Both the position numbers and the translations under genes were made by a program. Shown piece by piece: positions 1 to 6,123 of a stretch of DNA of 9,903 nt. Numbering within the stretch: the stretch's first letter is position 1; the number at the start of each line of letters is the position of its first letter. A model generated the notes under the pieces. It made no database searches, had not been told where the DNA came from, and saw only the letters and a list, made by a program, of their open reading frames with translations. The DNA is from JBEIUL01 sp044356865 (GTDB lineage: Bacteria; Planctomycetota; Phycisphaerae; Phycisphaerales; SM1A02), in NCBI GenBank assembly GCA_044356865.1, contig JBIKVN010000111.1:1-9903 (forward strand), written 5' to 3'.

Positions 1-248
1 GGCGCCCCGCCGAGCTGCCGGATGCCGAAGGTGAAGCTGTCCAGCGTGACGCTGGTGTTGCCGCCTTCGAACAGGCAGTTCGTGAAGGCGATGGTGTTCG
101 CGGCGGTGAAGCCGCCGGGCAGCGCGGGATTGGCCTGCGGGTTGTAACGGCTGCCGGTCTGGGTGCCGGCCTGGAAGATCAAGTCGGCCGACGCGATCGA
201 GGTCAGCGAGGCCACGGCCAAGGAGGCCGCGAAAAGGGAACGCATCAT
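1..248 (-). CDS. Secreted protein, N-terminal part only (3' end beyond window edge)
   Basis: The minus-strand frame opens at ATG 248-246 and stays open to base 1, giving 82 codons. It begins MMRSLFAASLAVASLTSIAS and continues ADLIFQAG, a clear Sec signal peptide with probable cleavage after the ASA at residues 22-24. The first ATG is preferred because a GGAG sits at 260-257, eight bases upstream. The mature part visible is rich in N, T, G and F, including SVTLDSFTFGIRQL near residues 62-75, which looks like a beta-sandwich extracellular protein of the planctomycete PEP-CTERM or choice-of-anchor sort. That family idea is only an impression, because any C-terminal sorting signal lies outside the window. 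It is divergent from the SDR gene across 293 bases. Export is well supported; function is unknown. Confidence 0.72.
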   Translation of the reverse strand, partial: MMRSLFAASLAVASLTSIASADLIFQAGTQTGSRYNPQANPALPGGFTAANTIAFTNCLFEGGNTSVTLDSFTFGIRQLGGA

Positions 249-541
249 GGGTCTGGCTCCGGGAACGGGAGGAAACGGGAACACGCGGGTCGCGAACATC
301 GCGATCCGAGGGTGCCGGGCGTTGCCTCGTTCTCGATCCGGATCCGCGGAACGGGACCTCAGGGGTCCTCTCGCGGGAGGGAAACCGGGAATCGACCACG
401 AGGTCGCCCAGATCCCTGCGTCCTCAAGATGTATCCGCGGCCGCTGAAGTCAACCTGCAAGGCCAGGAAATCACCGGGACGCCTTCGACACGGGCGGATA
501 ACTCTCTCGCCGACCGACCCTCCCGCATCCTCTAGCATGGA
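249..541. other. Divergent intergenic region, no gene seen
   Basis: This 293-base gap separates two divergent genes and should hold both promoters. I see no convincing sigma70 pair. On the minus strand a TTGACT (453-448) lies 14 bases before a poor TACATC (433-428), which is too close to be persuasive. A short stem GGACC/GGTCC (354-358 with 364-368) and a 10-base palindrome GATCCGGATC (335-344) are present but unremarkable at this GC content. Frames crossing the region look like shadows. Confidence 0.5.
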
Positions 542-1306
542 ATGGTGAGCGAACCCCGCCCCCGATCGCTCGTGACCGGAGCTTCCCGCCGCGTCGGTCG
601 GGCGATCGCCCGGGCGCTGGCCGGGGCCGGGCATGACCTCGTCCTGACCTGGCGCAGCGACGGCGAGGGCGTGCGGGAAACGGCCCGGCTCGCCGCGGAG
701 TCGGCCCGCGCCGCCGGACACCCCGTGCCGGACGTCCGGCTCGTGCCGCTCGACCTCGACGATCTCGCCGAGGTCGCGTCGTTCCCCGACCGCGTGGGCC
801 CCGGCCCGCTTGATGTCCTCGTGCACAACGCGAGCCGCTACGAGCCGCGGGCGTTCGGCGCCATCGACGCCGCCCATGCCGAGTCGCAGTTTCGCATCCA
901 CGCGATCGCCCCGCTGCTGCTCACGCAGGCGTTCGCGCCGCGGCTCGCCGCGAGCGCCCTTCCCGGCGTCGGTGCCGTCGTGATGCTCGGCGACCTGCAT
1001 GCGTCCGGCCGGCCCTACCTGCGGCACGCCGCCTACCTCGCCTCGAAGGCGGCGCTGCATGCCCTCGTCGAGAGCCTCGCGATCGAGCTCGCCCCGAAAG
1101 TCCGCGTGAACGCGGTCGCCCCCGGCGTCGTCGCGTGGCCCGACGGCGTCGATGCCGCCATGCGGGCCTCGTACGAGTCGAAGATCCCGCTCGGCCGGCC
1201 CGGCACGCCCGAGGACGCCGCCGAGTGCGTGCGCTGGCTTGCCCTCGAGGCCCGCTATGTCACCGGCGCGATCCTGCCGCTCGACGGCGGGCGACGGTTG
1301 CGGTGA
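542..1306 (+). CDS. SDR-family oxidoreductase, pteridine reductase-like
   Basis: A 254-residue cytosolic NAD(P)H-dependent short-chain dehydrogenase/reductase, full length for the family. The Rossmann cofactor motif is TGASRRVG at 12-19. This fits the TGX3RXG form of pteridine reductases (PTR1, FolM) rather than the usual TGXXXGXG, with R17 in the diagnostic place. NAS at 96-98 is the NNAG-type strand-4 motif. The catalytic residues are D151, Y165 and K169 (YLASK); the Asp where classical SDRs carry Ser is again PTR1/FolM-like. NAVAPG at 190-195, TG at 241-242 and LDGG at 247-250 complete the fold. The likely reaction is reduction of a pterin or another carbonyl or imine substrate, but no folate or pterin gene is nearby, so the substrate is open. 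The start is ATG 542; no Shine-Dalgarno is visible and GTG 545 is a minor alternative. The gene stops one base before the convergent glycosyltransferase stop codon. Confidence 0.9.
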   Translation: MVSEPRPRSLVTGASRRVGRAIARALAGAGHDLVLTWRSDGEGVRETARLAAESARAAGHPVPDVRLVPLDLDDLAEVASFPDRVGPGPLDVLVHNASRYEPRAFGAIDAAHAESQFRIHAIAPLLLTQAFAPRLAASALPGVGAVVMLGDLHASGRPYLRHAAYLASKAALHALVESLAIELAPKVRVNAVAPGVVAWPDGVDAAMRASYESKIPLGRPGTPEDAAECVRWLALEARYVTGAILPLDGGRRLR

Positions 1307-1307
1307 A

Positions 1308-2282
1308 TCAGGCCGACGCGGCCGGGGAACGGCCGCGCCACGCCAATGCCCACACCGGACCGAAGCCCGCGAGGATCTTGCCCATTCCCGCCGCCCTCGC
1401 CATCCGGGACTCGTTGGGTCGCACGGCGCCCTCGATCCGGAAGGCCACCAGCCGGCTTGCGTAGAAGGTCCAGAGCGCGCCCGCCGCCGCCAAGGCGGCG
1501 ACCCGACCGCGGAACTTCCGGTTGAAGACGACGAGTCCGCTCGACAGCATGAGGTCGCGGCGGTAACTGTGCGGCCCGCTCGAGGCGCCCCCGAGATGGA
1601 TGATCGATCCGATCGGGGCCTGCACCACCCGCTTCCCGGCGCGGCGAATCCGCTCACACCAATCCGCGTCCTCTCCGTAGAAGAAGAATTCCTCGTCCAG
1701 CATCCCCACCGCGGCGACGGTACTGGCCGGGACGGCCAGAAAGCAGCCCGCGACATAGCCCACGTCACGCTCGCGGTCGAGACGCTGCCGCGACGCGACG
1801 CCCACCGTCGGCCTTCCGGCGAGCTTCTCGGCGCCGAGCGTCCAGAGCCACAGCCTCCACCACGAGGGGGCGGGCCGCGCCACCTGCTGGTCGGTCCCGT
1901 CCCGGTTCAGCACCCGGCAGGCGAGGACCCCCACCTCGGGTCGCTCGTCGAGGAACCGCACCGTGCGAAGCAGGACATCGCCGTGCACGATCGTGTCGGA
2001 GTTCAGCAGCAGGACGTGCCGGCCGCGGGCCATCCGCATCGCCTGGTTGTTCGCCGCCGCAAAGCCTCGGTTCTCGGCGTTCTCGACGAGGATCGCATCC
2101 GGGTAGCCGGTCTTCACCATCGCCTGGCTGCCGTCGGTCGAGGCATTGTCGACGACGATGACCTCGAGCCCGATGCCGGGATCCCGCGCGAACACCGAAC
2201 GCAGGCAATCGTCCAGGATGCCGCGGCCGTTCCAGTTCACGATCACCACCGTGAGGTCGGGGCGGATCGCGGCGCCGCTCAT
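1308..2282 (-). CDS. Family 2 glycosyltransferase (GT2, rhamnosyltransferase-like)
   Basis: 324 residues with a GT-A fold. VVIVNWNGRG at 12-21 and VVDNASTDGS at 43-52 form the nucleotide-sugar binding start. LLLNSDT at 91-97 supplies the metal/diphosphate Asp (D96). The acceptor half holds GYVAGCFLAVP at 175-185 and FFYGEDADWCERIRRAGKRV at 200-219, the ED.DWC.R signature of WbbL-like transferases acting on lipid-linked glycans. A hydrophobic or amphipathic stretch at 261-282 may sit against the membrane. It probably adds one sugar from an NDP donor to a growing surface polysaccharide; donor and acceptor cannot be read. The chosen start, ATG 2282-2280, overlaps the upstream transferase stop as ATGA and has GGGGAG (2296-2291) eight bases upstream. 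The longer in-frame start at 2345 would overlap that gene by 67 bases and adds no conserved sequence. It is the last visible gene of the operon. Confidence 0.93.
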   Translation of the reverse strand: MSGAAIRPDLTVVIVNWNGRGILDDCLRSVFARDPGIGLEVIVVDNASTDGSQAMVKTGYPDAILVENAENRGFAAANNQAMRMARGRHVLLLNSDTIVHGDVLLRTVRFLDERPEVGVLACRVLNRDGTDQQVARPAPSWWRLWLWTLGAEKLAGRPTVGVASRQRLDRERDVGYVAGCFLAVPASTVAAVGMLDEEFFFYGEDADWCERIRRAGKRVVQAPIGSIIHLGGASSGPHSYRRDLMLSSGLVVFNRKFRGRVAALAAAGALWTFYASRLVAFRIEGAVRPNESRMARAAGMGKILAGFGPVWALAWRGRSPAASA

Positions 2283-3505
2283 GGGTTCCGCTCCCCGAGG
2301 GCGATCCCGTAGACCTCCTCCATCCGCTCGACCCGACGATCCCACGAGCCGACCTCCTCGACCCGGTCGAGCGCCGCCCGTCCCCAGCGCTCGCGATCCG
2401 CACCGTCCCGCGCGACCCGCTCGATCGCCGCGGCCAGGTCACGGGAAAACTGTCCGGGATCGCGCACGGGGATCCGCAGGCCGCACGAGTCGTCGACGGT
2501 GTGGGCCGGTCCGCCCGCGTCGGCGACGATCATCGGCAGGGCGAATCCCATCGCCTCGTAGACCACGTTGCCGCTGGGCTCGCGGAAGCTCGGGAAGAGG
2601 AAGGCGTCGGCCTCGCGGTACCACCGGTCGACGTCGGCCCGCGGAAGCTTCCCGTGGAAACGGATCCGGGCGTCGCCGGCCGCCTCGCGTTCGCAGGCGG
2701 CGCGGTCGTTGCCGTCGCCGACGACGTCGAACCGCAGGTCCTCGCGACCGGCGAGCCGCCGAAAGGCCCGCACCGCGTCGCGCACGCCCTTCGAACGGAC
2801 GATCCGGCCGACGTACAGGAAACGCACGGGCACCCGGGAACCGCGGCGGTCGCGCCAGAGCGTGTCCGCGTCCTCGCGATCGCCGCGGGGACCGGTCTCC
2901 GAGATGAACCGGAACGGCCGCGAGGTCGCCGGCCGGAGGAACTCGCGGACATACGGCGCGACCCCGACCAGCACGGCGGCCTCGCGGTAGGTCCGGCGGA
3001 GCCAGGGATCGTGCCGCACCCGCCAGGGGTCGAGCTCGCGCAGCCCCATGTACCACGGTTCGCCGGCGAACTCGGGCCGGAAGTCCCTCGGCGTCGGCAC
3101 GCTGCCGGCCAGCGGGCCGATCACGAGCGGATCAACCAGCCCGGTCGCCGGCGACGCGTAGCGGATCGCGAGCGGCGCGAGCTGGTGGACGACATCCCAG
3201 CGGCGGCCCTGCCGCACCGCCGTGCGGATCCAGGCGCGGGCCCGACGGTGAAACAGGAGGTACCCGGGCTTGGCAAGGGCCCCGAACCGCTCGAAGCGGC
3301 GGAGGAGGTCCGGGTCGTGCCACTCCACGACCTCGACTCCCGGAAGCTGCGGCACGACCGAGACCCGATCGGCCTTGCGCATGGTGAGCAGGGTGACCTC
3401 GTGCCGGCCCGACAGCCTCCGGGCCCACTCGAAGTTGCTCCACGACTCGCCGACATCGGTCCCGTCGGTGTACGGAGCGATGAGCAGGAGCCGCAACCGC
3501 CTCAT
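2279..3505 (-). CDS. Family 4 (GT-B) glycosyltransferase
   Basis: 408 residues, the normal length for GT4 enzymes. The N-terminal Rossmann half starts RLRLLLIAPYTDGTDVG (4-20) and includes GPLAGSVPTP (130-139). The C-terminal half has FLYVGRIVRSKGV at 229-241, FDVVGDG at 259-265, IRFHGKLPRADV at 281-292 and FPSFREPSGNVVYEAMGFAL at 304-323. E309 and E317 form the EX7E pair that contacts the donor sugar nucleotide. A retaining transfer onto a lipid-linked or extracellular polysaccharide intermediate at the inner membrane face is expected; the sugar is unknown. The start is ATG 3505-3503, which overlaps the stop of the upstream membrane protein as ATGA. I see no good Shine-Dalgarno, so translation probably depends on coupling. 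The same frame stays open upstream to 4549, but that part is antisense-type low-complexity sequence lying over the membrane protein gene. Confidence 0.93.
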   Translation of the reverse strand: MRRLRLLLIAPYTDGTDVGESWSNFEWARRLSGRHEVTLLTMRKADRVSVVPQLPGVEVVEWHDPDLLRRFERFGALAKPGYLLFHRRARAWIRTAVRQGRRWDVVHQLAPLAIRYASPATGLVDPLVIGPLAGSVPTPRDFRPEFAGEPWYMGLRELDPWRVRHDPWLRRTYREAAVLVGVAPYVREFLRPATSRPFRFISETGPRGDREDADTLWRDRRGSRVPVRFLYVGRIVRSKGVRDAVRAFRRLAGREDLRFDVVGDGNDRAACEREAAGDARIRFHGKLPRADVDRWYREADAFLFPSFREPSGNVVYEAMGFALPMIVADAGGPAHTVDDSCGLRIPVRDPGQFSRDLAAAIERVARDGADRERWGRAALDRVEEVGSWDRRVERMEEVYGIALGERNP

Positions 3506-4884
3506 GAGGCGACCCGCTTCCGGCCCTTCCGGGCGGCCTTGTCCGCGAAGTACTGCTGCTCGATCCAGCTGCCGGCCCCGAGGAGGAACCAGAACATGAT
3601 CTGGGCGTGGTTCCACAGCGCCACCGTCCAGCCGGAGATCACGAACGCGACCATGGCGATCCACCAGCTCGAGGCGAGCCCGTGGACTCCCGGCAGTTTC
3701 CCCGCCAGAGCCGCATTCCGGACCTTCACCACGATGGCCAGGAGCAGCATCGCGACGGCCACGATGCCGTGCAGGATCATCAGGAACAGGAAGTAGTTGT
3801 CGACCGATTCGCCGAGCCATCCCGGGCGCACCCAGTTGAAGGCCCCGGCCTTGCCGAGCCCGAAGTACGGATGCACGACGGCGTTGTAGTGGAAGCCCCA
3901 CTCCCAGATGATGGTCCGGTCCATGGCCGTCTTGGGATTCAGGGTCACGACGCTCAGGACCGCGACCAGCGCCGAGCGGTTCGACAGCATCTCGATGATG
4001 CCGTAGAAGATCGCGAAGATGATCAGGAAGACAACCCAGCGACGGGGAACCGACTTCGTGATCTGCTCCCAGGACGCCAGGACGCCGGTCACGGCGAGAC
4101 CCGCGAGCGCCCCCGAGGAGATCGAACAGATGGTGGCGATGAAGGTGAAGGGCACCAGCGCGATCACGGACCATCGCCGAAGGGCCATCACGCCCACCGC
4201 CGAGGTGACCGCCGCCGAGATGACCCCGAGCAGGATGGGGTGATCGAAGGGGCCCGAGGCGCGGTAGAACCCCATGCGCGGCTTGGCGAGGAGCGACTCC
4301 TTGATCGCGCCGCCGGGGCCATGCCCCACGAAGAAGAGCTTGATGACCTGGACTCCCGACAGGCTCTCGAACACCACGAGGGGCGCCATGGCCGCGATGA
4401 TGACGCCCATGACGGTCGCCGTGGCCACCCACTGCCCGGCGGTCCGGATGCAGCAGCGGGCGATCAGGAAGGCGCCGCAGGTCTCGAGGAAACCGATGCC
4501 GCCGCTCTCGATTCCCTGCCCCCCGTCGTTGACGACCAGCGCCGCCCACATCCAGAAGGTCGAGGCGAGGACGAGCCGGTCGCTGAAGGTCACCTTCCCC
4601 GCGCCTCCCGTGATCAGCTGGATGAACAGGATCGGGGTCATCACCAGCAGCACGATGCGGTACGGGGAGATGCGCAGCGTGCCGACGTAGAAGCTCATCG
4701 CGGTCGGGATGATCAGGGTGAGCAGCAGGACGAGGACCGGGTTGGGAACCCGCTCGACGACCAGGGCACCTCCCTGCTGTATGGCTCCCGCCGCACGCCG
4801 GATCGGGCCCTTGACCCGTGTGGCCCCCGTCCGGTCCCCGAGCCGGTCGGGCGAGGGAGGGGAGATGACCGAGGGGCGTTCCAT
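3502..4884 (-). CDS. O-antigen ligase/polymerase-like integral membrane protein (Wzy/WaaL type)
   Basis: 460 residues and strongly hydrophobic, with about ten to twelve membrane segments; clear ones lie near 48-66, 75-92, 152-174, 216-235, 238-256, 283-298, 362-387, 405-423 and 427-440. Between them are features typical of the Wzy_C/O-antigen ligase superfamily: RASGPFDHPILLG at 208-220, a polar periplasmic loop with MDRTIIWEWG at 321-330 and HPYFGLGKAG at 338-347, then DNYFLFLMILHGIVA at 362-376. Members transfer polyprenyl-linked glycans onto lipid A core, another glycan or a protein, or polymerise repeat units, in the inner membrane facing outward. The ends are charged and cytosolic (RKGRKR at 452-457). 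The start at ATG 4884 is uncertain: no Shine-Dalgarno is visible and residues 1-40 are poorly conserved in appearance. It is the first gene of the operon, followed by the GT4 gene with a 4-base overlap. Ligase and polymerase cannot be told apart from sequence alone. Confidence 0.87.
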   Translation of the reverse strand: MERPSVISPPSPDRLGDRTGATRVKGPIRRAAGAIQQGGALVVERVPNPVLVLLLTLIIPTAMSFYVGTLRISPYRIVLLVMTPILFIQLITGGAGKVTFSDRLVLASTFWMWAALVVNDGGQGIESGGIGFLETCGAFLIARCCIRTAGQWVATATVMGVIIAAMAPLVVFESLSGVQVIKLFFVGHGPGGAIKESLLAKPRMGFYRASGPFDHPILLGVISAAVTSAVGVMALRRWSVIALVPFTFIATICSISSGALAGLAVTGVLASWEQITKSVPRRWVVFLIIFAIFYGIIEMLSNRSALVAVLSVVTLNPKTAMDRTIIWEWGFHYNAVVHPYFGLGKAGAFNWVRPGWLGESVDNYFLFLMILHGIVAVAMLLLAIVVKVRNAALAGKLPGVHGLASSWWIAMVAFVISGWTVALWNHAQIMFWFLLGAGSWIEQQYFADKAARKGRKRVAS

Positions 4885-5174
4885 GGCGGGATCGGCGGGC
4901 GTGGCGAGGCCCGCGGCCGAGCCCGGGTCAGGTCACCTATCGACCCCCGGAAGCGGGTGACTTCATCCCGCCCGATGCGGGGGGGCATTTCGCGAAGGCC
5001 CGCCCGGTGGGCGAACCGGGCCGGGAACGGCGGGCCTCGGGTCCGGGTTCGTCCCGAAGAGGCGGATTGAGCGGATTCCGGAGGTTCGGACTCAACCTGC
5101 CCCATGCCCCCGGAACGCGGTGCCGCCACCGAAAGGCCGCCGGGAACGACGCCGCCGCCTCGCGGCGGCGGCAA
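4885..5174. other. Leader region of the polysaccharide operon with several inverted repeats
   Basis: This 290-base gap lies between tRNA-Pro and the ligase-like gene, both on the minus strand. I see no credible coding region. It is rich in inverted repeats: GTCACC/GGTGAC (4932-4937 with 4956-4961), an outer GGCCCGCC/GGCGGGCC pair (4997-5004 with 5029-5036), and two alternatives inside it, CGCCC/GGGCG (5001-5005 with 5009-5013) and CCCGGT/ACCGGG (5003-5008 with 5015-5020). A loose TTGAG/CTCAA pair spans 5067-5095. A possible minus-strand -35, TTGAGT (5095-5090), has only a poor -10 partner (CTCAAT), so the operon promoter is not located. Confidence 0.45.
5151..5169 (-). terminator. GC hairpin just downstream of tRNA-Pro, possible terminator
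   Basis: GCCGCCGC (5151-5158) and GCGGCGGC (5162-5169) form a perfect 8-bp stem with a three-base loop, starting five bases after the mature tRNA 3' end on the minus strand. There is no T-rich tract after it, so it is not a textbook intrinsic terminator. It could mark the 3' end of the tRNA transcript, serve as a processing stop, or be a chance palindrome in GC-rich sequence. Confidence 0.4.
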
Positions 5175-5248
5175 TCGGGGTGACAGGATTTGAACCTGCG
5201 GCCTCTTGGTCCCGAACCAAGCGCTCTACCAAGCTGAGCTACACCCCG
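5175..5248 (-). tRNA. tRNA-Pro (anticodon CGG)
   Basis: A complete 74-base cloverleaf on the minus strand. The acceptor arms CGGGGTG (5248-5242) and CACCCCG (5182-5176) pair at all seven positions, followed by discriminator A (5175). The D arm is GCTC...GAGC. The anticodon arm is CTTGG-TTCGGGA-CCAAG, with anticodon CGG reading the proline codon CCG, a codon used heavily in this GC-rich DNA. The T arm is GCAGG-TTCAAAT-CCTGT. The 3' CCA is not encoded (TTG follows), so it must be added by a nucleotidyltransferase. It stands alone rather than in a tRNA cluster. Confidence 0.96.
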
Positions 5249-5279
5249 GGAACTCTCCCCGGTGACCGGAGAATCCAGC

Positions 5280-5308
5280 AGCATACTTCGTACCGCCCGG
5301 ATGGACAA
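5280..5308 (-). promoter_or_regulatory. Candidate sigma70 promoter for tRNA-Pro
   Basis: On the minus strand, TTGTCC (5308-5303) and TATGCT (5285-5280) are separated by exactly 17 bases; each matches the sigma70 consensus at four of six positions. Transcription would begin near 5273, giving a leader of about 25 bases before the mature tRNA at 5248. Position and spacing fit a tRNA promoter, but this rests on pattern alone. Confidence 0.45.
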
Positions 5309-5359
5309 GCCGTCCATCGGCCGCCCGCGGCCGGAGCCGTCCCGCCCGCCGGAGCGGGC
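5300..5359 (-). terminator. Hairpins downstream of the lipoprotein gene, possible terminator
   Basis: Three adjacent perfect inverted repeats follow the lipoprotein stop codon: GCCCGC/GCGGGC (5344-5349 with 5354-5359, 4-base loop), CGGCCG/CGGCCG (5318-5323 with 5328-5333) and GATGGAC/GTCCATC (5300-5306 with 5312-5318, 5-base loop). The first begins about 17 bases after the stop and is the best terminator candidate. None has a T tract. The last overlaps the -35 of the proposed tRNA promoter. No gene is visible in the 128-base gap 5249-5376. Confidence 0.35.
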
Positions 5360-5376
5360 CGCAGGGCGATCCGCGC

Positions 5377-6021
5377 TCAGCGGGGGCGATAGTCGCGGAC
5401 GATCGGCTCGGCGTCCCGGAGAAACTCCTCCGCCGATCCCCGACCCGCCGTGAAGGTGATGGTGTGGACCTTCCCGTCGTGGACCAGGATGTACGCCTGC
5501 CCCTCCGTGCCGGCCCGATCCATGCGGGTTCGGAAGCGATCGAAAACCAGATCTCCGACGGCGAACTCGTCGGTCGCCAGCACGGTGATCCCCGCCGCCC
5601 CGAACTGGGCGAGGTTCTGGGAGAGAACTGCGGCCCGATCGGTACCGGGCGGAAGCGGCGCGATGATCACGTTCACGTTCTCGGCGATCCCGTCGCCGGG
5701 CGTCGAGGGATCGAACGCGCAGAAGTCGAGGAGCCCCTGTTCGGCAATCGCCCGGACCTGCTGGGCAAGACGGCGGCCGGGTTCGCCGCCGACCCGACGC
5801 TCGAGTTCCTGGGCCGCCGCGTCCTGGAAACGGCCGAAATCGATCGCGACCATCCGCTCGGGCAGCCGAATCGTGACCTCCTCGAGCACGTACTCCTGGC
5901 CCGGGGCGGCTGGCGTCCCGGCGGTCGGGGGCGCAGCGCCCGAGTCGCCTTCGCCGCACGATGGGAGCAGGAGTGCGAGGGCCAGTGCGATCGAGGGACG
6001 AAGCCGGAAGGGACCTGACAT
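5377..6021 (-). CDS. Putative secreted lipoprotein, unknown function (possible PsbP/Mog1-like fold)
   Basis: 214 residues. RLRPSIALALALLLPSC at 6-22 reads as a lipoprotein signal with the acylated cysteine at C22; Pro at -2 of the lipobox is unusual. A Gly/Ala/Pro-rich linker runs from 23 to 41. The mature domain (about 44-214) alternates strands and helices: VTIRLPERMVAIDFGRF at 49-65, a helix to 97, NVNVIIAPLP at 116-125, AAVLSQNLAQFGAAG at 130-144, and a C-terminal pattern AYILVHDGKVHTITFTAG at 176-193, then a closing helix. This order resembles small PsbP/Mog1-like (LpqN/DcrB type) lipoproteins, but I cannot confirm that from sequence alone. The only other cysteine is C101. The start is ATG 6021-6019; the frame stays open far upstream only because it runs antisense to the next gene. 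It is divergent from the exported hydrolase gene across 102 bases, so a shared control region is possible. Export is likely; role unknown. Confidence 0.8.
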   Translation of the reverse strand: MSGPFRLRPSIALALALLLPSCGEGDSGAAPPTAGTPAAPGQEYVLEEVTIRLPERMVAIDFGRFQDAAAQELERRVGGEPGRRLAQQVRAIAEQGLLDFCAFDPSTPGDGIAENVNVIIAPLPPGTDRAAVLSQNLAQFGAAGITVLATDEFAVGDLVFDRFRTRMDRAGTEGQAYILVHDGKVHTITFTAGRGSAEEFLRDAEPIVRDYRPR

Positions 6022-6123
6022 GGGACGGACGGTACCAGAGGTCGCACGCGAGCCATTGAAGACCGCGATGGAAAATGGACGGCTCTGCGAAGATCCCGCG
6101 AGAATCGGGAGTATGCTCGCGTC

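Noticed and set aside
335..344. Palindrome GATCCGGATC as an operator
   Set aside because: A single 10-base palindrome in GC-rich sequence without a second copy or a regulator gene is not enough.
359..1768. 469-codon minus-strand open frame overlapping the SDR gene and GT2
   Set aside because: Out of frame with GT2 and antisense to a convincing SDR with all catalytic motifs; Arg/Gly-rich throughout.
3607..5070. 487-codon plus-strand open frame
   Set aside because: Antisense to the ligase-like membrane protein; its Asp/Arg/His-rich content mirrors codons of a hydrophobic protein read on the opposite strand.
5175..5248. tRNA as an attachment site of an integrated element
   Set aside because: tRNA genes often serve as attachment sites, but there is no integrase and I noticed no repeat of the tRNA 3' end nearby.
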